From: Palsa-89 sp963774655
Lineage (GTDB): Bacteria > Acidobacteriota > Terriglobia > Bryobacterales > Bryobacteraceae
Direction of reading: 5' to 3'
Length of the DNA stretch: 64,000 nt
Assembly: GCA_963774655.1 (NCBI GenBank)
Contig: CAVZFZ010000006.1
Location: forward strand, 2,170,001-2,234,000
The first letter of the stretch is position 1. Every line of letters starts with the position of its first letter. The position numbers and the translations under genes are program-made. Positions 16,742 to 25,466 of the stretch are shown here, one piece after another. A model generated the notes under the pieces. The model saw nothing but the letters and a program-made list of their open reading frames with translations. It had not been told where the DNA came from and searched no databases.

Positions 16742-18592
16742 ATGACGGAGAAAAACCTCAGGCCTGCTGTCCCGATGGGTCGTGGCGGGGGCGCGGGCTA
16801 CTTATCCGCTGTGTTGCTGTTTCCTTTGCTGGTGCTCTGGCGTCAGGACAACGCACTGTTCACTGGATACGGACACATCGATCCCTGGGTCTATTTCGGG
16901 TACTTCCGCAATCTGGTGGAGTTCAAGCGAAACCTGTATCGCGGCAATCCGCACGGCACTCATCTTTCCTGGATACTCCCTGGCGCTGCGCTGCACCACT
17001 TTTTTGCGCCCGTCACCGCAACCTGTCTTTTGCATCTCGGGGTTCACACGCTGGCCACCGTATCGCTGTTTCTAACGCTGAAGTGGATTGCGGGCGCAAG
17101 ACGCGCGTTCGTTGCAGCAATGGTATTTTCAGTGAACCCCTGGTTGTGGGCGGCCACCGGTTGGGATTATGTGGATGGAATCGGCATCGCCTATTCTCTC
17201 CTCACCATTGCCTTATTGACCTCGGCGGCGCGATATCCGGCGCGGCATTGGGCGCTGATCCCGGCGGGGATGGCGCTGGCCGCGCTTTTAAACACCGGCG
17301 CTGGATGGTTGACGCTGGCTCCGCTGTTCCCTCTGTACTATGCAGGTTTGATGTGGACCTGGCACCGGACCCCGTTCCTTCGATCGGCACTCGTGCTCGG
17401 TGGGTGGTTCGGCTCAGGCTGTTTTTTGATGGCCACGACTTTCAGCACGGCGAATTATGCGCTGGACGGGCACCCCTTGGCCTCCTTATTTGTTCAGCCC
17501 CGCGTCGCCCTCACGCTGATTGTGGCTGCGATTGTGCTGGCAGGCTTCTTCGTGGTGAGTCGAAAGTTCGAACCGGTAGATTCCCGGCGCGCACTTTCCC
17601 CCCTTCTTTTGGTAGGCGCCCTGGCGTGGATTGGCTTGTTTCTGATTTCGTCCAGCCGTAGTTCCTCGGCGCCCTGGCAGCGCGGCTTATGGCAGAACGA
17701 CGCACTGTCGCCTTGGTTGTGGTTTCCCTTGATCGCCGCCGCCACCGCGCTGGTTGTGCTTTACTCCGAGCGTCGCGAGTGGGGCAGCGGGATTTCGCTA
17801 TCCGCGCTGCTTTCCGTCCAGTTTTTGCTGGTCGTCTTGTGGATGACCGCGGCCCAATTGCGAGGACACCCGGAGCTTGGTGAATTCTCTGCCGCAAGCA
17901 AGCTGTTACCCTTCGCTTTCCTCGTGATTGGGGCGAGGTTCTGGCCGGAAGCAGACGAAGTTCGATTGCTCGACTTTCTGATCTTCTGCGGTGCGGCGGC
18001 GGCGATTTTGGCTTACGCATGGCTGACGGAGGGCATGATCTTCGTAGCCGGCCTTCCCTACGCGCCTTGGCTGGGCGCGGCCGCGCTCTTGGCCGCGCTA
18101 TTCTGGCGGAATTTTCCCGAGTATTTGATCTGTTCGGTCGGAGGATTTTTTGTCTTAACCGCGGTGGGCACAGGCTCGCGATACGGCGGCATCGATCCAC
18201 ACGCCCTCCGAAATCAACTTCAACTGCTGAGTGTAGCCCGGGAACGCGTGGAGATTGTGCGGCAGGGCAAGCCGGTCCGCTTTTGGTATGACGCGAAAGA
18301 CGCCGCCATGCCGGCAGCGGTCGCGTTGAGCTCCACCTACGTTGGCGAAGAGAGCTTGCTCAGCCGTAGTTTCGACGCACCTCCATGCAACAGGCAGCTC
18401 ACTCCGTCCACCGTGGTAGCCACCATCGCATCGAACCCGCTGCATGGGCCGGATGTAGTGGCGTCCGCGCTATCGGTTTGTTGGAACGGCGGGCTGCACG
18501 CCGTGCCTATCGAGATCGACAGTTTCCACCGGGGGTCGTCCGGTTATCAAATATCGTTCGTGCGAGTTGAAACTGGAGCGAGCGCCCCATAA
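16742..18592 (+). CDS. Multi-pass membrane protein, putative GT-C-type glycosyltransferase (IDPWxYxGYF family)
   Basis: Predicted 616 residues with about 12-13 hydrophobic segments, first at YLSAVLLFPLLVLW. The first external loop contains GHIDPWVYFGYFRN and HLSWILPGAALHHFF, both shared with the paralogue at 20217-22067 (GFIDPWFYTGYFTN; LPWILPGRA). Acidic residues in this loop are typical of GT-C catalysis, but no named family was recognised with certainty. The C-terminal ~110 residues are soluble (NQLQLLSVARERVEIVRQGKPVRFWYDAKD). The ATG at 16742 is used; a TTG at 16718 is possible. Neither has a clear ribosome site. Confidence 0.65.
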   Translation: MTEKNLRPAVPMGRGGGAGYLSAVLLFPLLVLWRQDNALFTGYGHIDPWVYFGYFRNLVEFKRNLYRGNPHGTHLSWILPGAALHHFFAPVTATCLLHLGVHTLATVSLFLTLKWIAGARRAFVAAMVFSVNPWLWAATGWDYVDGIGIAYSLLTIALLTSAARYPARHWALIPAGMALAALLNTGAGWLTLAPLFPLYYAGLMWTWHRTPFLRSALVLGGWFGSGCFLMATTFSTANYALDGHPLASLFVQPRVALTLIVAAIVLAGFFVVSRKFEPVDSRRALSPLLLVGALAWIGLFLISSSRSSSAPWQRGLWQNDALSPWLWFPLIAAATALVVLYSERREWGSGISLSALLSVQFLLVVLWMTAAQLRGHPELGEFSAASKLLPFAFLVIGARFWPEADEVRLLDFLIFCGAAAAILAYAWLTEGMIFVAGLPYAPWLGAAALLAALFWRNFPEYLICSVGGFFVLTAVGTGSRYGGIDPHALRNQLQLLSVARERVEIVRQGKPVRFWYDAKDAAMPAAVALSSTYVGEESLLSRSFDAPPCNRQLTPSTVVATIASNPLHGPDVVASALSVCWNGGLHAVPIEIDSFHRGSSGYQISFVRVETGASAP

Positions 18593-18606
18593 TCTCGATG
18601 CACCCA

Positions 18607-20151
18607 TCATCTCCAGCGGACTCTTGGCAAATCGCCAGGATTGAAATACGGAGTGCAGGGGAGTTGGTGGTCCCAGCATTGATCCACTACTTGGGGAACC
18701 CAAATGGATTTGCCCCCGGGCGCGGTCTTGCTGACGAAGGCTGGCGGGTCCTTCACGGTCCACGTGTTGCCGAATTCTCTTATGCCGGCGGCCCCGATCA
18801 ACATTCCCACGGCAACCGCTTCAATGGTGAGCCGGCGCACAAAAGTAGTACTTTCGAAGTGCGCAAAATAAGCCGGGCACGCGATGCTGAGGCCCAGAAT
18901 TCCGGCGGTGGCCAAATATCCGCTCCCGAATCGAACGTCCGGTGCGCTGGAGAACCAGTACGCCAAGCAGATGCAAAGTGCTCCCGCCGCGCCCCCCATC
19001 CAACGGTTGACTCGGATTCCCAGGCATAGAGCCAAAGCTCCCAAGATCGTTCCCGCCACAAGCAACCGGGCGCTCCAATCGTCCCAGCTGCGCACCGCCC
19101 ACCCTTGCACCCAGCCCCAGTTGCCCATTACGTTGTCGTAGTCGTACCGGTGCGGAGTTCGCGCCCACGACTTGATCCCCAACAATTCGTACGCGACTCG
19201 ATCGCGCGAAACCGCCCAGGGAAGTTGGGCGGCGCACGTTTGAGGCACTGGATACACGGCGCATCCGGAGAGAACGATCCCACGAATCAGCCACACTCCC
19301 AGCAAGGCCACAGCCACTGCAATCGGAGCAAGCAGGCGAAGATCCGCGGCTTTGCGCTGAAGCCAGAGCATTCCAAGCGTCAAAATTAATAGCGGCGCCG
19401 CGCTCAATTTCACCGTGACGGCAAACGCCGCGGTCAGCAACAGCAGAATGAGATTCGTTCTGACCTGGGCAGAGAAAGACAGCAGAACCGAAAACCAGTA
19501 GACGACCAGCATGGCTGCGAACCCGTCGCCGTTTAAGACACCGGACCAATACAACTCGGCCGGAGCAAGCGCCAGAATGAGCGTTGCGATGGTGAGGAAC
19601 CAGAACTCCGCGCTCTGCCGAGCCCCCCGCGGGATCCGGGCATAGCACGACATCAAAACAAAAACCAGCAGAACCAGGTTCGAGATCCAGCCGATGCCGG
19701 CTCTGTCATCTAATGGTGCAATCACGAAAAGGGTGGAATTGAACCCCAAACGTCCATGCAGATTGCCCAAGCCAGGCGTGATGGGAAACTGGCTGTTCCA
19801 AAGAAATGTTTGTAGATGATACAAGCCCGTGTCATAGACGGTGAAGGCCTGCCGGTGAAGAAACGCCGAGAAGCCCACAAAAATGGACACCGGATGTTCC
19901 TTGCATTGCTGGGCGAGATCGCGCCAAAAAACCGCCGCCAGCGCGATCCCGGCACCGAGCGTTGCCATTTGAACCGTTACCGACAGCGCCGCGAAAAAAT
20001 GAATCACACAGCCCAGACCCGCCAGCGATAACAACCCCAGGACGCCGGCATCGCCCAGGTTTGCTCGAATTCCGAAGATCCTCGCCAGGCCAAAACCATA
20101 GCCCAGGCACGCAACGACGGTCAGAATTGCGAGCAGGTAAGCCACAGGCAT
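18607..20151 (-). CDS. Multi-pass membrane protein, LIC_10190-like
   Basis: Predicted 514 residues with about 11 membrane spans, beginning MPVAYLLAILTVVACLGYGFGLARIFG. The loop YDTGLYHLQTFLWNSQFPITPGLGNLHGRLGFNSTLFVIAPL is highly characteristic of a family of bacterial envelope membrane proteins (LIC_10190 type) of unknown function. The ATG at 20151 is chosen over a TTG two codons upstream. Its 3' end faces the end of the 616-residue protein at 18592 (14-bp gap). Being embedded between two IDPW-type paralogues suggests a role in export or assembly of the same surface polymer (inference). Confidence 0.65.
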   Translation of the reverse strand: MPVAYLLAILTVVACLGYGFGLARIFGIRANLGDAGVLGLLSLAGLGCVIHFFAALSVTVQMATLGAGIALAAVFWRDLAQQCKEHPVSIFVGFSAFLHRQAFTVYDTGLYHLQTFLWNSQFPITPGLGNLHGRLGFNSTLFVIAPLDDRAGIGWISNLVLLVFVLMSCYARIPRGARQSAEFWFLTIATLILALAPAELYWSGVLNGDGFAAMLVVYWFSVLLSFSAQVRTNLILLLLTAAFAVTVKLSAAPLLILTLGMLWLQRKAADLRLLAPIAVAVALLGVWLIRGIVLSGCAVYPVPQTCAAQLPWAVSRDRVAYELLGIKSWARTPHRYDYDNVMGNWGWVQGWAVRSWDDWSARLLVAGTILGALALCLGIRVNRWMGGAAGALCICLAYWFSSAPDVRFGSGYLATAGILGLSIACPAYFAHFESTTFVRRLTIEAVAVGMLIGAAGIREFGNTWTVKDPPAFVSKTAPGGKSIWVPQVVDQCWDHQLPCTPYFNPGDLPRVRWR

Positions 20152-20216
20152 GTACAAACGCGATTCTACACGAAGGGTATAACATCCTCAATACGCGGAC
20201 GGGCTAGAATTATTCA

Positions 20217-22067
20217 TTGCCCAGCTCCCGCCGATCCAACAGTCGAAAAAAGCCGGCCCCGGAGGTGTTCCGGGATGAGGTGTACCGGATTAAGGGTGTT
20301 CGGTCGGGACCGGGCTGGCAATCCCGGCGCTGGTTTGAACAGCATCTGCGCTTGGATAACCCGGCGGTTGCTTTCCTCGCGGCCCTTGCAACTGTTCTAG
20401 TGTGGCTCGACTTCGGTCCTTTCGGCATTTACCCGCCCGTTGGATTCATCGATCCGTGGTTCTATACGGGATACTTCACGAACTTCTTTTATCTGTTGCA
20501 TCACCAAGGATTCACGTACTACGTTTCGCGGCTGCCTTGGATCCTCCCTGGCAGGGCTGCATTTGGAATCGCCAGCCCCGAATTCGCCAGCCTGCTGTTG
20601 TGCGCCGTCATCGTAACGGTAAGTGGATTCTCGGTGTACTGGATGATCCGCTGGTATTACGGACAGGCTCCGGCCGTTCTTGCTGCATTGGCGCTGATTA
20701 CCAATCCGTATTTCATGAGCACAACGGGCTGGCAGTATCCCAATGGGGCGGCCATCGCGTACGCGACAATCGCGCTGGCTCTGTATCTCCGGCCGCATGG
20801 CAAGCCGAGCTGGAACGATTCGTTGGCAGCGGCGGCGCTGACGCTTTCGATATTCAGCAACGTGGCCGGCGCTCCCATGATTGTTTCAGTCCTTCTGATA
20901 CCCGTTTGGCGCTGCCGCCATTCCGCGAAAGAGCTGCGCCGGCTGGTATTTTGCACGCTGGCGGCGATCGGTGTTACCACGGTTATTCTCTGCGGGATAA
21001 GCAAGAGCGTGCTCGGGGATGCGCGGATATTCAAACCTCAGCTCGACATCTGGCTTGCCGCGCTGCGCAACCCGACTTATTTATCCGATACATGGGGCTC
21101 CGGCCCTGGGTTTCTCGCGAATGCGGTGCGCCTATTCACACCGGCTTTTCTACTGATATTCGGCCCGGTGCTGCTGCTTGCGTCGTCAAAACCTGCAGCG
21201 CCCGCGTGGCCAGTTTACTTCGCTCTGCTCACCTGTTGCTCGCTATATGCCTTCCAGGAGTTCGCGCTGAACCGCGCCGGGCTTCGGGTTTCCTATGTCA
21301 GTGCCTACTTGATGGTGTTGGTTGGGTGTTTCGTTGGGATTTTGTTGGGAGAACTTTGGAAATCCGGGCAGCCGAGTGGGTGGGCCGTCGCCCCGGTGGC
21401 GCTTGTGGTCCTCGCCATCGCGCTGCCATTCGTATATAACGAGATGCGGCTGCGATACAACGAGATTCAACTGCGGGCGCTCCACCACCGCGTCTGGACG
21501 ATATTATTCTGCCTGGGCATTGCCGCGGCCGTGCTTGCGATTCTGGCTCGCCGCCCCAAACCATTTTTTCGATACGCGATCTCCGCGCTGGTATTGGTTG
21601 CTGTCTCGGCAGGCCCCGCGGCCGACTACGATATTTTTTCCGGCTTGGGCGACCAGCCATCTATCCACGGCTCGAACTTGTCAACCGGACCTCGAGCTGC
21701 TTCCTTCCGGTGTCTGCTAAATATCCAGGATTACCTGAAGTCCAACATGGATCCGGAATGGAAGCTTGTCTTTTGGGTGGACAAGGACGAGCCGCTAGCA
21801 TACCTCTTCCGTTCCGCGGTGGCGTTATACGTGACCCCGAGTTCTGACCTAACTCAGGAACTGTCCAGCGGCGCCGGCAGACTCTATCCTTACAACACCA
21901 CCGTAGTTCAACTCACCGCGCATCCCGGGCGTCTGGCTGAACACACCAAGTTATTGGCCTCCAGAGGCATCGGCGTGGAGTACGACCGCCGCACGGAATT
22001 CTCTTACAGCGGACAGCGTTTCACGGTAGCTTTGCAGGATTTGACTGCAATAACCAGTTCGCACTAG
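20217..22067 (+). CDS. Multi-pass membrane protein, second IDPWxYxGYF-family member
   Basis: Predicted 616 residues from a TTG at 20217, the longest option; GTG codons at 20265 and 20280 are alternatives and none has a convincing ribosome site. The N-terminus is basic and cytoplasmic (about 45 residues), then about 12 spans. Shared signature with the 16742 gene: GFIDPWFYTGYFTNFFYLLH and RLPWILPGRAAFG. The C-terminal soluble stretch begins near LLNIQDYLKSNMDPEWKLVFWVDKDE. Ends in a four-base convergent overlap with the 814-residue membrane protein. Confidence 0.65.
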   Translation: MPSSRRSNSRKKPAPEVFRDEVYRIKGVRSGPGWQSRRWFEQHLRLDNPAVAFLAALATVLVWLDFGPFGIYPPVGFIDPWFYTGYFTNFFYLLHHQGFTYYVSRLPWILPGRAAFGIASPEFASLLLCAVIVTVSGFSVYWMIRWYYGQAPAVLAALALITNPYFMSTTGWQYPNGAAIAYATIALALYLRPHGKPSWNDSLAAAALTLSIFSNVAGAPMIVSVLLIPVWRCRHSAKELRRLVFCTLAAIGVTTVILCGISKSVLGDARIFKPQLDIWLAALRNPTYLSDTWGSGPGFLANAVRLFTPAFLLIFGPVLLLASSKPAAPAWPVYFALLTCCSLYAFQEFALNRAGLRVSYVSAYLMVLVGCFVGILLGELWKSGQPSGWAVAPVALVVLAIALPFVYNEMRLRYNEIQLRALHHRVWTILFCLGIAAAVLAILARRPKPFFRYAISALVLVAVSAGPAADYDIFSGLGDQPSIHGSNLSTGPRAASFRCLLNIQDYLKSNMDPEWKLVFWVDKDEPLAYLFRSAVALYVTPSSDLTQELSSGAGRLYPYNTTVVQLTAHPGRLAEHTKLLASRGIGVEYDRRTEFSYSGQRFTVALQDLTAITSSH

Positions 22068-24508
22068 CGGACGGCGGAAAGCTCCGCCTTGTGGCGTTCC
22101 CAATCCTGTTGGGTCACCAAAACACCGGCATCGAGAACCTCAAACTGGCCCGGTGAAGAACCGTCATTGAAGAGAATGATATGAGTTGCTTTGCGGAGAT
22201 CCGGCGCTTTCAAGACGACATCTTGCGGCTCGTCGGATTTCAGGACAGATCCGTAGGTGCGCGTAAGAATACCGGACTTGTTGTTAAAGACCGCAAGACC
22301 AATTCTGCCGGCGATCACTCTGAGCCGTAGCTCGACCCAGCATGGCGTCACCATCGACCTGCGGTGAATGATCGGAATAGCCGCGGCGAAAGATCCATCC
22401 GATAGTGGCGTGGTAACGCGAATCCGAGGCTCGCGCTCAACTTGAACTTGGTTGGAATTCCGCCCCAAATCTGAGAGCCGGAGCATCCCACTCAGCCGGA
22501 CCGTATCCTTGGGAGGTATTAGGTCGGCGGGCAATCCAACCCCGGCAAAGCCCGGCATTCGTTCCAGTGCGCGAGGAAAGTTCATGGGCGTGTCTTCCCG
22601 GCGTAAGGCGTCCACCAGAGCTCTCCGGTCGGCCAACAGGAGCGCTCCATTGATTTTCGCGACTTCTTTGCAGGATCGCCCGATCCAGCCGGCCGGTTCC
22701 GGCGAATGGGCGGTGAGCACGGTCACCAGGACCGAGGCTTCCGGCGTCGGCTTCGGAAGCTGCTCTATCGTGGAGAACGTTCCGGGCCAGCGCGCCCCCC
22801 AAGACGAGTATTGGAGTTCCGGCGCTGCTGGACAAACCGCTGAAATAACCTGATAGTCCCCACCCGTGTGCTCTTCGAAGCGATAAACCTGGCCGTTCCG
22901 CGCGGCGTAGCCCACCACCTGCGCAACCGGGCGAGCTGACAGCAGCACGAACTGGAGTTGTTCATTGCTCTCGCCAAAATAGAACCCGCGGAGTTTGAGG
23001 GCGCCCTGGGCGTACCAGGAGCCGACGGTGCTCTCAATGGATTTCTCATTCAAGTGAGGATAATCCACAACGGCATCGAAATTACTGAAATACGAAACGG
23101 GATCGTAGGGCGATGGCCCGAACATGTCGGTCTCGATATCCCACCAATAAGCTGCCCCGGATGAATACCAAGCACCGTAGCGGCCTGCCACGCGGGCGTG
23201 TGGGCCCAAAATGACACGCGCCGCGGCGCGCGCCACGTCTCCCTCATGCACGTGCGGTTCCGTGGACACTATGGCGGCTCCGAGCGTGGGATTACCGCTG
23301 ACAAGGTACAGAAAGAGAAGCAGGGCGGCAGCCGGCACGAACAGATTTTGCAGTCGCTGAAGATGCGCGCGGCGCAACAGATAGTCGCTCAGCACTAACA
23401 CGCCGATCGCCAGGGCCGCCGTAAAAAGAGCGATTTCATGCAGCAGGTACATGCTCCACTTGTGAGCCGCAAAGAAGAAGATGAAAATCTGTAACGGTAG
23501 AGCTGCCAGCGCTAAACCGCGGGTGGACGGTATGAATGACAATATCGCCGTCGAGAAAATCACGACAGGAATTCCAAGCCCGATCGGTTTGGCGATGATT
23601 GCGGGCAGATAGCTTTGAGACATCTCCCGATAGAGCCTGAAATGCGCGAGTAACGATGCCGAGGTGATGCCATTCCCCTCGTACGATCGGATGGTGCTTA
23701 ACACTAGAGGAAGGTGCGGCAGCAGGTAAAATCCAAGATAAGGAATGCCGAAAAGGCAGCCGCCGCCGCAGAGCGCAAGCACGCGCGATTTGGCTTCCTT
23801 CCAACTCAGGCTGCGGACGGCCCAGACCAAGTAAACGGCCACGCCGGCAAATGCAAAAGCAGCGTAGTAATGGATCGTTGAAGCCCACGTCAGCATGAAA
23901 GCGCCGGCGAAAAGCTTGCCTATATTCCAACTCTCGATCCGGCCGGATTCCAAAAGCAGCAAACCGAGAAACCATGCCGCCTGTAGGGCGCCCTCTGGGC
24001 GCGTGCCGAAGGTCAGCCCAAGAGCATCGCTAGCGAGCATCAGCAAACCGATCGAAAACAGCAATCCGAGTTTCACCGGCGCCGGAAATAAACCGCGAAC
24101 GATCACAAGGATCGAGAGCAGGAACATCACCGCGGTTGGGGTAGCTTCCGCGTAATACCACGTGAACCCCAGCCGGCCCAGCAATCCAATCAGGCCCAGA
24201 TGTACCGGTGGATGCACGATCACCGGGTCGTCAAAGAAACTGAGATGCGGATAGCTGGGAAAGGTCAGTTTCCCAAAATGAGCGAGCATGTACGCCGGGT
24301 TGTACATGGCAAGTTCATCCACATCCCCGTTTCGATCTGAAAAGAAGGCAACCAGCAAAACAAGCAGCGCAACGAAGCATGCGAACGAGATAACACTTGT
24401 TTGATTCCACCGGTCCGCTAACGAAGGCTTTCGATCCGAGGGCTTCGGTTCCGAGGAAGCGTAGGACTTGACCCACATCCCGCGAACCGATAGCGTCACC
24501 CGATTCAC
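22064..24508 (-). CDS. Multi-pass membrane protein, putative GT39/ArnT-like glycosyltransferase
   Basis: Predicted 814 residues. About 12 spans lie in the first ~430 residues; the first periplasmic loop has RNGDVDELAMYNPAYML, with the paired acidic residues typical of GT-C enzymes using polyprenyl-phosphate sugars, and a second conserved loop reads DDPVIVHPPVHLGLIGLLGRLG. The C-terminal ~380 residues are soluble and beta-rich. The GTG start at 24508 overlaps the upstream stop (GTGA); an ATG ten codons in is the alternative. It closes a minus-strand operon of epimerase, MTase-GT2 fusion and methyltransferase. Confidence 0.65.
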   Translation of the reverse strand: MNRVTLSVRGMWVKSYASSEPKPSDRKPSLADRWNQTSVISFACFVALLVLLVAFFSDRNGDVDELAMYNPAYMLAHFGKLTFPSYPHLSFFDDPVIVHPPVHLGLIGLLGRLGFTWYYAEATPTAVMFLLSILVIVRGLFPAPVKLGLLFSIGLLMLASDALGLTFGTRPEGALQAAWFLGLLLLESGRIESWNIGKLFAGAFMLTWASTIHYYAAFAFAGVAVYLVWAVRSLSWKEAKSRVLALCGGGCLFGIPYLGFYLLPHLPLVLSTIRSYEGNGITSASLLAHFRLYREMSQSYLPAIIAKPIGLGIPVVIFSTAILSFIPSTRGLALAALPLQIFIFFFAAHKWSMYLLHEIALFTAALAIGVLVLSDYLLRRAHLQRLQNLFVPAAALLLFLYLVSGNPTLGAAIVSTEPHVHEGDVARAAARVILGPHARVAGRYGAWYSSGAAYWWDIETDMFGPSPYDPVSYFSNFDAVVDYPHLNEKSIESTVGSWYAQGALKLRGFYFGESNEQLQFVLLSARPVAQVVGYAARNGQVYRFEEHTGGDYQVISAVCPAAPELQYSSWGARWPGTFSTIEQLPKPTPEASVLVTVLTAHSPEPAGWIGRSCKEVAKINGALLLADRRALVDALRREDTPMNFPRALERMPGFAGVGLPADLIPPKDTVRLSGMLRLSDLGRNSNQVQVEREPRIRVTTPLSDGSFAAAIPIIHRRSMVTPCWVELRLRVIAGRIGLAVFNNKSGILTRTYGSVLKSDEPQDVVLKAPDLRKATHIILFNDGSSPGQFEVLDAGVLVTQQDWERHKAELSAVR

Positions 24509-25464
24509 TGCTCAGACCTCCCGTCGCCGCTCGTGTCTGGAGCGGGAGACCAAACCGCATATAGCTCGCCCATAAAGACCGGAACTATCCAGTCGGCGAT
24601 CGCCGAGCGAGTCGCAAGTCTGCTGAGAGGGCTGAGCGCCGGGATATGTTGCGTAGTTCGATGCAGGATATAGCCGACCGAGAAATTAACGGGGCGGGTG
24701 CCCTGCGCAATCAAGCGCGCACCGGATCGCGCGCCGCAACGAGCCAGGCTCTCGCGGTTGAAGTAATTCAAATGCTCGGGAAGTAACAACGGCCAACGCT
24801 TCAGCATGATCCGGGCCTGCCAGCTATCCAGATTCGGGACGTTGGCTATCAGCAACCCGCCCGGCCGGAGCAGGGACAAGGCCTTTCGCAGAAACTCTCC
24901 TGGGTTAGGTACATGCTCCAGTACGTCCCACATGGTCACAGCGTCAAAATTCGACTGAGGGAAATCAGCATCCTGCAAAGTAACTGGAAAGATCTGCGCG
25001 CTCCCTGGGAGCAGTTTCTGCGCTTTCTCGAAAAGGCTCCGGCATGGCTCGACACCCGCCACGGTCCAGCCGGCAGCGGCGCATTCCGCCAGGAACTTAC
25101 CGGATGCGCAGCCGATATCCAAGATTTTGCCGGACCGGTTTGCGTAACGCTGTAGGATTTTGCGACGCCGGCGCGCCGTCCGCACGCGGCCGGGCGCCTC
25201 GGACTCGTACGCCGCGACGTCCATGTGACGGTAAAGCTCACGCAGTTGAGCGTCGGAAGGACGCGAGTCGCTAAAACCCAAACCACAGTCAGAGCACCGC
25301 CAAATTTTCCCAAAGGCAAGTTTGGTGCGCGAGGAGCCGAAGGCAGCCGGGTCCAGCGCGTGAGCCGGTCCGTCCAAGTAGAGCGTGGCATTGCAGCTCG
25401 CACAAACGGGGCAAGCGGAGGTTGCCGCCGCAGCGGCCTCCGGATGTTCGTTGGCGAGGGTCAC
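24505..25464 (-). CDS. SAM-dependent methyltransferase with N-terminal zinc-ribbon-like Cys pairs
   Basis: Predicted 319 residues. The N-terminus has two Cys pairs (ACPVCASCN and WRCSDCGLGF) of the kind seen in sugar C-methyltransferase-like proteins. The methyltransferase core follows: KILDIGCASGKFLAECAAAGW (motif I), VEPCRSLFEKA, and FDAVTMWDVLEHVPNPGEFLRKALSLLRPGG. The frame is open upstream, but the GTG at 25464 is chosen: it sits three bases after the previous stop and has a GGGAGG site eight bases upstream. Likely modifies a glycan or lipid intermediate. Confidence 0.8.
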   Translation of the reverse strand: MTLANEHPEAAAAATSACPVCASCNATLYLDGPAHALDPAAFGSSRTKLAFGKIWRCSDCGLGFSDSRPSDAQLRELYRHMDVAAYESEAPGRVRTARRRRKILQRYANRSGKILDIGCASGKFLAECAAAGWTVAGVEPCRSLFEKAQKLLPGSAQIFPVTLQDADFPQSNFDAVTMWDVLEHVPNPGEFLRKALSLLRPGGLLIANVPNLDSWQARIMLKRWPLLLPEHLNYFNRESLARCGARSGARLIAQGTRPVNFSVGYILHRTTQHIPALSPLSRLATRSAIADWIVPVFMGELYAVWSPAPDTSGDGRSEQ

Positions 25465-25466
25465 TG

